Shown here: piece by piece, positions 1 to 11,629 of the stretch
Numbering within the stretch: position 1 is the first letter of the stretch
Layout of the letters: every line of letters begins with the position of its first letter
From: Harmonia axyridis
Lineage: Eukaryota; Arthropoda; Insecta; Coleoptera; Coccinellidae
Length of the DNA: 64,000 bases
NCBI RefSeq assembly: GCF_914767665.1
Contig: NC_059501.1
Location: 25,520,501 to 25,584,500, forward strand
Reading direction: 5' to 3'
Notes under the pieces: model-generated
Seen by the model: the letters and a program-made list of their open reading frames with translations, nothing else
Databases searched by the model: none
What the model was told of the DNA's origin: nothing
Made by a program: the position numbers and the translations under genes

Positions 1-99
1 AGTCATTCCAAACGAAATATTCAACAGGCAAAAGTTTTTCTATAGGCTAGTTTTGACGCTAGAGGCCCCTGAAAATTTTCATTCGTTCTCTATTGTTGA

Positions 100-340
100 A
101 CAATACAAAACGTTATCCTGGATAATCATCACTATTCTGAATAAGTTTTGTAAAGACTCTGACTCTGCTTCATCGATTACTGCCGTTAAAAGATGGTATA
201 CTGACTTTGAAAGTGTAAGAAGAACCACCGACGATGGTGAACCCTCAGAAAGCCTTAAAAAAGTCCTCAAAAAGGTTTTGGGTGATCGAAAATTGAAGTT
301 GTAAAAATTTCAGGCTGTTTCCGTACGATTCTGAGAGCTT
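100..340 (+). pseudogene. Mariner transposase N-terminal relic
   Basis: The reading frame contains a stretch with the look of the mariner N-terminal DNA-binding region: a TAVKRWYTDF helix-turn-helix segment, an acidic TDDGE linker and a VLGDRKLKL segment before the second helix-turn-helix. These are hallmarks of mariner (mauritiana-type) transposases. The frame stops shortly after, but a shifted frame continues with VKIS..FRTIL, as in the family. No catalytic domain or terminal repeats are seen nearby, so this is a short dead fragment. The exact ends are uncertain. Confidence 0.5.
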
Positions 341-2013
341 TATTATTGTAGATAATAAACCAAAGGGAATCCATCTCACGAACTGATAATTCATTCAATG
401 AGCTAAATGAAAAATAGATGATTTTGGAATCACTCCTTTAAATAGTTATATTTTAATCTTCAGCCACCCTATGATATTCTCTCATATGTATCAATTTATG
501 CATACAATTTGTCCCAAATTAGCAATCATAACGAAGCATTATATAATGAATAAAATCAAAGCATTGATGTAGATTTCCATAATTAAACATTGTATAGATA
601 GAATAGTGCTACATACAATACTCTCATTAAAAATTTCATCAAGAGTACGCATCTATCAGCAAAGCTGTGAAGTCCATTTACCGTATAAAATTTCCAAATG
701 TCTAGTTTACGACCCAATAAATATTTTGATGATTTGCAAAAAATACCCATCTGGTTGAAAACCTCACCAAACGTAATATGTGCCTCCAATAATGATAGTT
801 GAAACACATGAAAATGGTTCTTTGCTCCATATATTATGTTGATTATTAATTTATGCAATTTTTTCATTGCTAGATACATATTTGAATGCTTTATTCCTTC
901 CTCAACGTTAGGAGGATACCGCAATTTTTAATTTGATATTTCGATTACTACTGAAATAATTTGTTTAAACAAAAACTATCCATGAAAAAATAACCCTCCC
1001 AATAGAAAGCGTAAAAGTGAATATTCCTTTCGTACACAAATAACTTCTTAAGCTGGGAAGCTTTACCGTAAGGTAAGAAATGCCAACACATCAAAAACAC
1101 CCACATGGCATTTATCACAAGGTCATGTGTTATAAATTGTACAACAAGTACAACTCGTTCTGCAATAAATCACATTCTCTACTGACTTCTCTGTTCTAAG
1201 TGAACAGGCGGTAACAAGCTTCATGGAAATTAAACAGTTTTTCCTGTTTCTGAGTAGCTATATCAAAGATAAAATTTTTGTCCCACTATTACAAGATAAA
1301 TGTACTACTTATATGAAAGGAATATAATTATATCGTCAACGTAGTTTCAAATGCATTAGGTTCTAGGAACGTTGGGTGTTATAATATTGATTATTCAAAG
1401 TGGTCAGCTTAAATGTGTGAATAAGAAAGTGTCTTTATTCAAGTTTGGTATGAAGTAATTATGATACGTATAAATTTCAAGCATAAGTGGCTATATTAAT
1501 TCAAATTATTCATTAGAACTTCTTCATGGTGATCTAATGGATTCTAACTTATACACTCGATATATGTCAGAAATGAAGCAGGTACCGACTATAATTAAAA
1601 TGAAAACACCTTGTTTTGTGAAATGCAATAATTAATTTGCTAGATGTTAGTTTTTCGTTTAGATATCGTAGATAGTAAAACATGTTAGGCTATGATTTAT
1701 ATGCTGGTAGCCTTGCACAAATAAAAACATATATCATACTTTACCTAGATTAATTGATCTTCTAGAAGAAAGTTCGTCAAGGAATCTCGTTAGATGTTAA
1801 TACCGCCTGCTCTCAGTGAAAGTACAAAAAAGTTATATAAAAAATTAAGTCGGAGGATTTCGCGAGCTAGTTCCAATTGGATTTCATTTAATTTTTTCAG
1901 GGAATTTCGTGTCTCAGAATTATTAGTGGTCGATAATAATTCACCGAAGTGTGACTTCATTAGTAGTTTTCTCATATTTATATGAATTCATATTGATAGA
2001 TTTTACTAGTTTC
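341..2013. other. AT-rich interval, no gene recognised
   Basis: Read on both strands. It holds only short open frames without recognisable domains, splice-framed exons or inverted ends. It may be intron or intergenic DNA. Confidence 0.5.
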
Positions 2014-2225
2014 AGAAATATCTTTCCGAACTTGGCCGAAATCGCCAAAGATTTTCATCAACGCCAGCATCTTCAGCTCCTGAAAGACAATTTTCCAGAG
2101 CTACTCTTACAGTTACAAAAACCCGCAATAGGTTAGGCGACAAATCTATAAGAAGCCTCATGTGTCTTGGATCCTGTATGGAAAATTATGAAATCAAACA
2201 AAGCCTGGAGGTTTCTCAGTATTAA
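2014..2225 (+). pseudogene. hAT transposase C-terminal (dimerisation) relic
   Basis: Two overlapping frames join into the typical C-terminal end of a hAT transposase. The first gives PNLAEIAKDF. After one frameshift the second gives STPASSAPERQFSRATL, then TKTRNRLGDKSIRSLMCL, ending in a stop at 2223-2225. The pattern 'P-A-S-S-A-P-(S)-E-R-x-F-S' followed by a Leu-Met-Cys-Leu helix is the hATC dimerisation signature. An AATAAA motif lies about 100 bases downstream. No BED finger or catalytic core was found upstream, so this is a truncated, frameshifted relic. Confidence 0.7.
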
Positions 2226-2395
2226 GAAACTCTATTTTTTATTTTGTTATGATTTATAGTGATTTAATTTATGTTTCTATTCCAAAAAAGGTTGATATTT
2301 TCGTTTCTTTTATACAATTAGTTCAATAAATAAAAGTGTTTGTCCCAAGGTTTCTTATCATTTCATCATTTTTTTATTGATGTGACCCTACACAA

Positions 2396-2525
2396 TAAAA
2401 CTGCCACAATTCAAGTAGCTTGATATGAATCAAGTACTTGAGGAATAATTAATTGACTTGAAATTGAAAAACTACTACTTGACTTGAACTTGACTTGATT
2501 TCAAGTCAAGCCAAGCCGTGAAGCC
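2396..2525. repeat. CAAGT/ACTTG-rich degenerate repeat, copy 1
   Basis: About 130 bases are built from interleaved CAAGTCAAG and CTTGACTTGA units in both orientations, ending in TCAAGCCAAGCCGTGAAGCCT. A longer relative lies at 9703-9862 and ends almost identically, so this is a dispersed repeat rather than plain low-complexity DNA. Function unknown. Confidence 0.6.
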
Positions 2526-5290
2526 TCAGTTATATTATGTTTAAAGAAAAGCAGCCCACGTATACATCAAATGTTCACTGATTGAAAGAAATAAGTAATT
2601 TTGAAATTAATGAACAGACGTCGTACTGACCAACTATAATTAGAAGCATAGCTCTTGAAGGAATTCACTTCATGCAAATTCATCAAAATAATAGCTCCAA
2701 AAGGAGAACAATACCGATAGAGATGAAAGCGTGGAGCTGGCTTCTTCATATTTAGTTCATTAAAAACTGAATGGTAGATTATATCCTAGTTTTATCTCAT
2801 AATAAAACTGAGAACTTCATTTCGAAGAGTACTCTCTTATTAGAATTTTTACAATTTCTTACCAGCGTTTTCAAAGTAGGTTTTATGTTCAGAAGTGAGA
2901 AATTTTATGGTATCGCAAATCAAACTACTTTACTATTCTGTTTTGTGTTTCTTTGAAGGTTTTATATGGCCTATTAAAGCGAGTATGCTAGGTGAATCAA
3001 CGAGTAAATTTTATTTCGTATGAAAGAAAAGTAGTTGATTGAGTATGCCGTAATTGCATTGTTCTATTAGTCGTGGTTAGGATTTCCTCAGGATTATCTG
3101 CTCTGCACCAATTTTACCGTCATCAAGATACCAGCTATTATATTATTTTTTGTTGTTTGTTGGATGACATACATTTTTGAGCTTGCTGGAAAAATGCATT
3201 ATACGAGAATAAACAATTAATAGTAGATCGAACCACAAATGATAAATGGTTTTCCAATACAAAATACAGCTCTAGAAGATAATCGATCATTTAATTAGAA
3301 GTAGGCTCAAGCCTGAGTACATAAAATATCGGGGAAGTACTTAACTAACCATACTCTAAGAGGCATATATTTAGAAAATTCTCACAATAAAAAACGCAAA
3401 TCCAGTAATCTTCTCAGCTCATCAAAATGTATCCCTACTGGTTTTTTATATTCGGGCTCAAAACCAATTCTCATCAAGAATATACATTTTTATATTATCA
3501 AATAAATTTCTGAAAATCTTATTATATCTAAATTTGTATGTTGGTGTTTATATGTAATTATTATACATACATGGATTGAACTATTACTGAAGCGTCATTG
3601 TCGTTTTCGCAAGCAGCTTTAAAAATTCCTCATTTCATTTCTTAATGTTTTTTTCAAGTGCCATTCGCAAACCGTTGATGATTTCGATCCTCCAAGCATC
3701 TTCAAAACAATTAAAAAGTTTAGATGCTACACACCTCATTTATTAAGTACATGATCAGGTGCATAACCAATGCCTTGATCAGACAAATTATTTTATTTTT
3801 TAGGTTTATATTCATAATATTCATCATTCTGGTGTTTCAAAACATCACGTAATTTTTCAGAAAAAAAGTAATTTGACATAATATAGATGCTTTCATCTTC
3901 ATCGACAAATGGAAGGAGTATGCAATTATTTTTTGACGTTTGTAAGCGTATATTCATGGATTTATTCTGAAAAAGTTCATGATGACGTTTTCAGGACATT
4001 TACTAATTCGTTTGATGTCCCGCAGATTTGAATATCATCATCACTGTCTATGTCCAATATTTTTGTGAGATAAGTAGATATTAAACGGAATATGTACAGA
4101 TTATCTGTCTTTTGTCACAATGATAAACGAATCGATTGTCAAGGAAATGATTCCATTTGCAACGAGATTTGAAAAAATTTTGATATAGGTATGATATAGT
4201 TGATTGCGATTCCAGAAAAAATAGTATTTTTACCTCGTCGTAAAAGTACATTCCCAAACTCCTACGAAAAATTTACATGTCCTTCTGAAAAATATCTCCT
4301 TTACTGCTAGATGCATAATGTAACACTATTTTCTCTATTCAATAATATCGAAGGTTTTAGTTTCATAAGATGGGTATGTCATGTAATTTTTGGGAAAAAT
4401 GAATTTCCAAGATTCAATTAAGAGTCTTGGTGGAAACGAGGCAGTAGTTGTTAAAAGAATAAAAAATTATTTTGTAAAATTTACGGCAACTTGGGATAGA
4501 TATATGAGAATATCGATAAACGTTGATAACAATTTCAGTTCTCTACTCAATATGTAATTATTCATTAGAAAATATTTTCAGACAATTAATCAATGTTTGC
4601 AGTAAAAGACAAAGTAGTAGTTCAAATCACAAAAAGAAAAGACTTTACAAATGATGTTTGTGGTATCTTAATTTAGTGAATTTTGACAGCTGGTTCGAAA
4701 CATTAGAATTGAAACTGAGAAGCAATAATTTATAAGCTCGAGGTTGGCATTATGTATTAAATCAGCCAACACGTGGACCATACATGGAGATTACCTCGTT
4801 TATGTGCAACTTTTCGATATTTTCATTTCTAATATAATACGTATGTATATTCACTGATTATAAAACTCTATCTAAATCTAACGAGTATTTGTCTTCAAGA
4901 GAATATCTTTTTCATTCATGGCAATATTAAACCGGAAAAAAAATATCTACTGTAATCGACATTTCTAATAGAAATAAGAAATTATCACAAAAAAAAGGGT
5001 GTTTTAACCTCTTAATTTTAATGCACATCCAATATTTGAACAGAATATAAAATTGTTCTCAATAACTTCTGTTGCTTTGTTTATTTCGAGATTTATTTTT
5101 CAGTTAAGTGTTGGTCAGTTTGTTTATCAAATAACTGTTCTCATATAATAGGTATAGTTCACTTCCAGATACGAATCAAAAAGTAGATCAAAAAATTCTG
5201 AAGAATATTCTGACATAATCCCCCATATAGAAAATTCGATCCATTGTATTGAAGACTAATAATAAAAAGCAGATTTATAACTTGCTAACC
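2526..5290. other. AT-rich interval, no gene recognised
   Basis: About 2.8 kb without recognisable coding, repeat ends or RNA genes. Short frames at 2567-2749 and 2771-2956 have no domain features and look like chance. Confidence 0.45.
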
Positions 5291-5307
5291 TAATCTTTTT
5301 TTTGCAG

Positions 5308-5394
5308 ATGACGACTGTAGTTGAAACCATCGTTCAAAAGGAAGAGAAAAAGGAGAAGAGACAGATAAAATTTCACATCAAAGAAATAGTGTAA
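5308..5394 (+). CDS. Candidate 3'-terminal exon, unidentified
   Basis: A strong acceptor-like tract (poly-T then GCAG) is followed directly by an ATG-led frame of 28 residues beginning MTTVVETIVQKEEKKEKR. It is rich in Lys and Glu and ends in TAA, and an AATAAA signal follows about 45 bases later with a GT-rich stretch after it. Acceptor, short terminal coding segment, stop and polyadenylation signal fit the last exon of a plus-strand gene. No donor or upstream exon could be paired with it and no family was recognised. It could equally be a transposon remnant or chance. Confidence 0.3.
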   Translation: MTTVVETIVQKEEKKEKRQIKFHIKEIV

Positions 5395-6356
5395 AAAAGT
5401 ATGGTCATTCAACCAATGTTAACATATTCAACATTGGAATAAAAATATATTGTGTTCCTAGAGGAGAATACTCATTACTTTCCCATTTTATCAATATTTT
5501 ATATTTTGGAGAACTTAATAATAATACAAATATATCATAAATTGAATCAATATAGATAGCACCTCCTCGTAAAACTTAAAAAAAATCAATCGAGAATTAC
5601 CAGACATCTGAAATACCATATAGATATTCTAATGAGTGATTATAAACATAGTTACCTCAGTGCAACTTGTGAACGTGTATTTATCACCTTTAGATCTGTG
5701 ATATCGAGGTAATGCTGGTTCAAAGAGCTACATTGTTTTCGGATGCAGTACTTGTATCATGCAAAAAACGACAAATGGATATTCTTGATGATAATGCCTG
5801 ATTAAAGATATATGAATATATGACTGAGCCATTGCGTGATATGTTCGATTTGCTTTTTTGTTGGTAAAAGTTCGATTCTGACACCAACAAAGGGAATAAT
5901 TTCAAGAGAATCCTTCAGATGATCGGACGAATACAGTATTCACACAAAGATATACTGAACTCTGAAGTGTAGGGATCACACTTTCTTAATCGGTTTTAAA
6001 TCGAAAACGACACCTACAAAGATGAGTACTGTTAAATTTATTTCCCTGCAGCATTTTTTAGGGGCCTGCAAAAAGTCAATAATCACTGGGACAGATCTCG
6101 AGAATAAGCATGGGTGGTCAAGCAGTTGGAAGCGCAATTCGTTCCATTCAACTATGGTTTTCATGGATTTATGACAAGGAGCAATTGTCTTGGTGAAACA
6201 GGATTTGAGGACATTTTTATTTGGTTTCTGTCATAGAGTAATAAACGTAGATAGTAGGAGTATACGCAATTTTGACATGTCCCCAACATGGTTAGATTAC
6301 GTTGTCGGATTGTGATATATTCTCAAATTCACAATCTTACTATATTATTATGAATG
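5395..6356. other. Interval without recognised gene
   Basis: AT-rich. Only short chance frames on the minus strand (5720-5905 and 5976-6164). Nothing else seen. Confidence 0.4.
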
Positions 6357-6358
6357 TA

Positions 6359-7258
6359 AAGGGTGTTTTTTTTCGAGGTATATAAATTTAAGTTGGCATT
6401 ACGGTTCAAGACGGCAACCGATTTAACAGCTGTTAAGTGATTTATTCTCAGTTTGGTTTGGCAATTCATCAATCGATCATCAAGTAAGGAGTACAATCGT
6501 TGAATCGGATCAAAATGAGATTGCCGTTGTTCCCGATTTTCATAAGCGAATTTTGTTTAGCGATGAAGCGCAATTCTGGTTGAATGGCTACGTCAACAAA
6601 CAAAACTGCCGCCTTTGGAGTGAAGCTAATCCTCAAGTGTATGTCGAAACACCATAACATCCAGAAAAACTGACTGTTTGGTGCGCTTTATGGGCTGGTT
6701 AAATAATTGGTCCGTACTTCTTCAAAAACGATGATGGTCAGAACGTTACAGTCAATGGTGATCGGTATAGTATAGAGCCATGATTACTAACTTTTTCATT
6801 TCTGAATTGAACAACCATGATGTCCAGGAGCTGTGGTTCCAACAAGACGGCGCAACATGTCACACAGCTCGTGCCACAATCGATTTATTGAAAGACACGT
6901 TTTGGACCTGCGAATTGGCCTCCAAGATCTTGTGATTCAACACCGCTAGACTACTTTCTGTGGGGCTATGTAAAGTCATTGGTCTATGCGGATAAGCCAC
7001 AAACCCTTGACCATTTGGAAGACAACATTCGCCGTGTTATTGCCGATATACGGCCACAAATGTTGGAAAAAGTCATCGAAAATTGGACGTCTAGATTGGA
7101 CTACATCCGAGCCAGCCGTGGCGGTCATATGCCAGAAATCATATTTAAAATGTAATGCCACAAGATTATCTTGCGGATAAATAAAATTCATTTCAATCGA
7201 ATAATCCATCGTTGTTTTATTGCAATTTAAAGTTCTATAGCTCAAAAAAAACACCCTT
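6359..7258 (+). mobile_element. Internally deleted Tc1/mariner-superfamily element, copy 1
   Basis: Terminal inverted repeats read AAGGGTGTTTTTTTTCGAG at the left, with the mirror at the right, and each end is flanked by TA, the superfamily's target duplication. Inside, the plus strand keeps pieces of a DDE_3-type transposase: LFSDEAQFWLNGYVNKQNCR (first catalytic Asp in SDE), then VTVNGDRY, then WFQQDGATCHTAR (second Asp), interrupted by stops and frameshifts. The N-terminal helix-turn-helix region is missing. The element is about 900 bases, shorter than a full copy. Related copies lie at 24858-25807 and, as a fragment, at 61100-61330. Confidence 0.85.
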
Positions 7259-7260
7259 TA

Positions 7261-8187
7261 TATATTATATTGATTGAAATATATTTAGTTGAGTGATTCC
7301 CGATTAAATATGCAAATTTGAATATTTGGAATCTATTATTTTTTCTAATTGTCAAATTCGTAGAAAGCAGGATATTTATTATTTTCTGTATACCTATACC
7401 TGCTGAAATCCAAGGTTTGGCAACTATTGCGCTCCTAGTGTCATCGGTTGTTCCACGTCGTTTGACGAGGTTGAGGTTTGTTTTCTGAATTTATGATGTA
7501 TTTAGGTATTATCTCATAATATTTTGAGTTTATATGAAACTTTAATTCACTATGATCACATAAGAAGTGTGATCTCTGTGAATAATACCGCGAGTGAAAT
7601 ATCGATCAGTGATATGTTTTCATTACCACGCCCCTTATGTCAAAATTGACAGTTGTTATTGGTAAGAAAATTCACTTATTAAAAATGACGTATGCTGCCT
7701 CCATCTATTTTCATTATTCTGAGGTTTCTGCTCCCAATTGATTCCATAGCTTTATGTAATAGTCACTATTATTTACGTATGTCAAGAGTGTCAATGAACA
7801 ATATACCATCACTTCCCAAAACACGAGTACTATAACCCTGCCAGCTAATGTTTCAAATTTTGGTCGGTTTGGACGGCTTTCAACGACTGCTTCCAACTCA
7901 TTAAGTTGAATAATATTGTTGATGTTGAGAAAATGAGAGAGAAAAGAGTATTCTCTGACCCAAAATTTTACCTTCGAAAATCGCTGCAGTCTACTACGAA
8001 ACATACTCGATAGTTTCTTTTAATTGCCGATGATTCTACTTTTCTTGCTGAAATTTTATGCGAAACCTATTCATGACATTCAATTCAATCTTGTTCATTT
8101 CAAAAATAATATTTAGTCCATTGTTAAGCTCATCAACCTTGGTAATGGTAAGGCCTGTGATAATCAAGAAACCGCTCAGTCGTAATG
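7261..8187. other. Interval without recognised gene
   Basis: AT-rich. A 96-residue minus-strand frame at 7714-8004 shows no recognisable domain and is not called. Confidence 0.4.
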
Positions 8188-8199
8188 AAAGCTACGCAT

Positions 8200-8277
8200 G
8201 AAAGCAGAAGAAAAACGACAAGTTAAACAGGAATTAGAGACTGAAAAACCTGCGAAACCGCGTAAGGGAGCTGAATA
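8200..8277 (+). other. Short Lys/Glu-rich open frame, unidentified
   Basis: An ATG-led frame gives a short charged peptide (MKAEEKRQVKQELETEKPAK and a few more residues) ending in TAA. The composition looks like a coding tail rather than random AT-rich DNA, but no acceptor, partner exon or family was recognised. It may be a degraded gene or transposon end. Confidence 0.2.
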
Positions 8278-8482
8278 AGATTCTTTGATGAACACAAATT
8301 GCAAGGAAAATGTAAAATTATATAGAAGGCGGATCAACTTACGATCGATTTGAAAGATGAATCAGTTTTAGTCGCAAATTAAGAATAAGACACAATCATT
8401 ATTCCTTCGATATTAAACTTGAATTTCAATAATTCTGATGCCACATGTCAACATGAAATTTTACATAAATCTTAATATTGTT

Positions 8483-9039
8483 ATTTTCTCTATTTCAGTA
8501 TCGTAATGAGTTCATTACAGTTCTAAAAACAGTACTGTAATTAACTCATTACAGCATCGTTTTCAGTTATATTTTTCGTTTTGTAGTTGTCTACACTGAC
8601 TTCCGCACCTGTCAAATTTCAAGACATTTCAATTGTCAATATAATATTATTTGGATATAGTGAAATGATTTGCAACATTATTCGCATTTTTCTCTTAATT
8701 CTGGTAGTGTTGAATCGATTTCGTCAGACATAATTCACGAATTTAATGCGTAATTATAAATTATTTCAAAATTCGAAACGTACAATTCATATTCAAACTC
8801 CGTAATCTGTCAATTTTCGTAACAGTCACATCAACTGTCAAGATACAATACAAAAGTCACTAGGATATATAATTTGAATTTTTAATTCAATTTCGACAAT
8901 ATTTCACAAAACTTGACTGAAATAGAGAAAATATCGTCTAATACTCGTTGCAGAAGGCAATTCCAACACTCATGCGTTCGAAAACTCGCTCCTTTGGAAT
9001 AGGAGCCCATTATGCAACTTGTTTCAGAATATACTATTA
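8483..9039. repeat. R560 repeat, copy 1
   Basis: First of four copies (8483-9039, 11030-11629, 45935-46075 partial, 54326-55780 interrupted). The left end has the palindromes GTAATGAGTTCATTAC and CTGTAAT..ACTCATTACAG. The right end reads GCAACTTGTTTCAGAATATA. On the minus strand the middle has an ATG frame starting MSD-(E/G)-ID that is shared with the other long copies. Copy 1 lacks about 30 bases near the right end that copy 2 has, and its small frame is shifted. Probably a non-autonomous transposon. No clear target duplication was found. Confidence 0.75.
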
Positions 9040-9174
9040 TATAATCTACATGTGAAATTTCAACCCTGGAGTTTTGGATAATTAATTGCCATAATATGCT
9101 TAATAATAATTCTGATAATGCTATCAACACGCTAAATATCCACCGGATTGGATCTCTAGTCACGGAAATATTGG

Positions 9175-9640
9175 ATATTTTGCTTCCAATATTCTTCTCG
9201 AATTCTGTATGATTTGATCAGCTTGAAAGTTCGCACGGAACTCGAAATTGTTATTGCACATAAATACCAATATTGGTAATTTTTTAATTTTCTTCTTGAA
9301 TTTTCTATGGTCTGAGGAAAACAAATTTTCCACAAAGCTTGAAATAGTTGTTACATACACGTAAAATCTGACTAAAATCGGATCTGTTAACTAGAAAACA
9401 ATTTGGATTTCTTATTTTTCTCCCATATTCCTCTCTTCTTGCATTTTCTATGGTTCTGATGATGTCATCAGCATGGAATTTTACAGAGCTTGAGTATCAT
9501 ATCAACACCCTGTCAGTATTATATTGTCCTTCCGATGTTATTTTTCAATTTTCTATGGTTCTGATTCAGCTATCGACATGAAACTTGGCAGGATGCTTCA
9601 AGTTATATTTTTTTATCCAAAAGCAAATTTTCATCTAATA
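9175..9640 (-). repeat. Diverged tandem repeat array (~100-145 bp units)
   Basis: About four units read on the minus strand share the core ATTTCAAGCTTCGTGCAAA, then a CTGATCA..ATCATC segment, then ACCATAGAAAATTCAAGAAG. The 'ttttctatggt' landmark on the plus strand recurs near 9300, 9443 and 9550. Single or double units also occur at 29995-30090, 42170-42330 and 43150-43320. No coding function is visible. This is a dispersed, locally tandem repeat family. Confidence 0.55.
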
Positions 9641-9702
9641 GAAGCTCTAGTTTCAAATTGAATAGTATCACAAAACTGTGATACTATTGCCCAGTAACTT
9701 AG

Positions 9703-9862
9703 GGTTAACTTGAAATCAACTCAAGTTCAAGTCAAGTAATAGTTTCACAATGTCAAGCCAAGTACTTGATGAATGAATACTTGACTTGACCTTGAAAAAC
9801 TAGTACTTGACTTGAACTTGAGTTGTATCAAGTCAAGTAGCTCGAATATCAAGTCAAGCCGT
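9703..9862. repeat. CAAGT/ACTTG-rich degenerate repeat, copy 2
   Basis: Same composition and same 3' end (TCAAGCCGTGAATGCCT) as the copy at 2396-2525. It is dense in overlapping ACTTGACTTGA and CAAGTCAAGTA units, so either strand could fold on itself extensively. Confidence 0.6.
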
Positions 9863-10089
9863 GAATGCCTACCGGTAACAGATACTTCCCATTAACGAAC
9901 TTGACCAAGTCATTCGATATCCGAACCTACAAAAAACTGTTATACTCTGGTATAAAATGTCCCTCATAAATAGAGTTATGCCTTGTCAAACCGATAAAAA
10001 ATTGTGTTGTTCGACCTGCATTTCGACATATAAGGAGGAAAACTTCAGTAGAACTTCATGTCAAGTGTCAAAAATAGGCCTGAATGAAT

Positions 10090-10760
10090 GCGTATTTTGA
10101 GGAATACATGTTGATAGTCAGGCTGCAATCAAGGCACTGACCTCACATATCATCGATCCTGAGATGGTATTGGAGTGGTGAAGAAAACTCATTCAAATAA
10201 ACAAGGCCTTCTTTGTCTGGGTCCGCGGCCACTTGGAAATTAAAGGGAATGAAGGAGCCAACATACTTGCGAAAAAAGGAGCAAAAATTCCTTCCATTAG
10301 CCCAGAACCTTTTCAGGAAAAAAAACTGAAAGAGAAACACTCTGACAGAGTCCTCCATGGTTGGACCATTCAAAAAGTTTCATCAAAACTTTGAAACTCC
10401 GAGATCCAAGAAGTAGCTGGATCTTAGCAAGAATATACTACACCCCCTCACTGGATTCCTCACAGGGCACTGTTGCCTTAGGAAATACCTCACGAGAGTG
10501 GTCTAGCAGAAAATGACGATTGCAGATTCGGTGGGGAGGAGAAAGAAACTCCGGATCACCTGGTGATGGAATAACTTGCCATCACAAACCAACGCAAAAT
10601 CAGCTTTGGATAAGGAACTTATAGAAGAGTGGAAGCAGCCTCTTAGAAGCCATCTCAAATACTGGAGTTCATTAAAACTCTGAAACTGAAAGGCAAGCTG
10701 TAGATCACGTTATGGAGAGAATAGCTCTGATGGTAGACACAATAGCTCATTAAGTTGCAG
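10090..10760 (+). pseudogene. Non-LTR retrotransposon relic: RNase H and C-terminal tail
   Basis: Broken plus-strand frames contain VDSQAAIKAL (first RNase H Asp), then FVWVRGHLEIKGNEGAN, equivalent to the 'WVPGHxGIxGNExAD' motif of the RNase H domain in Jockey/I-type LINEs. Further fragments resemble the downstream 'LTGHCxLRKYL...C..C...ETPDHLV..C' region (GFLTGHCCLRKYLTRV is seen). Several stops and frameshifts make it non-functional. The reverse transcriptase that would precede it is absent, so it is 5'-truncated. Confidence 0.75.
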
Positions 10761-11029
10761 TGGAACGGAACCTTCTTAATTAAATATTAATCCTAATCTT
10801 AGGATCAGAAATAGACAGGAAAAAGGCCTAGTGTGATACTGGATTAAGATATTTGCTATTAATTGTACCTACTACTTACGTCATATCTATTCTGAAAGGG
10901 AGAAAGTACAATAATATAATTCTCAAGAATTATCAGATTCCGAAATGTTTCTGTATGGTAGGTGCGTAGGTGTGATTTAGATATATATGTTGCTTCAGTT
11001 CATGAACTCTTAATGTCTTCGTAAGTAAA

Positions 11030-11629
11030 TATTTTTCTCTATATCAGTATCGTAATGAGTTCATTACAGTTCTAAAAAACAGTGCTGTAATGAACTCATT
11101 ACAGCATCGTTTTCAGTTATATTTTTCGTTTTGTGGTTGTCTACACAGACGTCGGACTTCCAATCCTATCAAAATTCAACACACGTCAATTATTGTCAAT
11201 ATAATATAATTTGGATTTAGTGAAATGATTTGCGATATTATTCGCAATGTCTTTCAATTCTGTTGGTGTTAAATCGATTCCGTCAGACATAATTCACGAA
11301 TTCAATGCGTAATTATAATTTTTTTCAAAATTCGAAACATACGATTCAAATTGAAATTCCGTAATCTGTCAATTTCTGTAACAGTCACACCAACTGCCAA
11401 GATATAATACAAATGTCACTAGGATACACGATCTGAATTTTTCATTGAATTTCGACAATATTTCACGAAACTTGACTGAAATAGAGAAAATATCGTCTAA
11501 TACTCGTTGCAGAAGGCAATTCCAACACTCATGCGTTCCAAAACTCGCTCCTTCGTCGCTCGTTTTCGAATTTCGCATTCGTGTTGTAATAGGAGCTCAT
11601 TCTGCAACTTGTTTTAGAATATACTATTA
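11030..11629. repeat. R560 repeat, copy 2
   Basis: The most complete uninterrupted copy of the R560 family. On the minus strand (about 11290 down to 11205) an ATG frame reads MSDGIDLTPTELKDIANNIA, closely matching copy 3. Between copies the frame differs mostly by single residues. The left end again has the twin GTAATGAACTCATTAC palindromes. See 8483-9039. Confidence 0.75.

Noticed and set aside
2011..2136. Acceptor-like TTTCAG followed by a frame ending in TAG, first read as a host terminal exon
   Set aside because: A shifted frame continues with the hAT dimerisation signature, so the stretch is a frameshifted hAT relic.
6976..7254. Minus- and plus-strand frames of 92 and 64 residues in the Tc1/mariner copy
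   Set aside because: They read antisense or out of frame to the transposase relic and have no domain.
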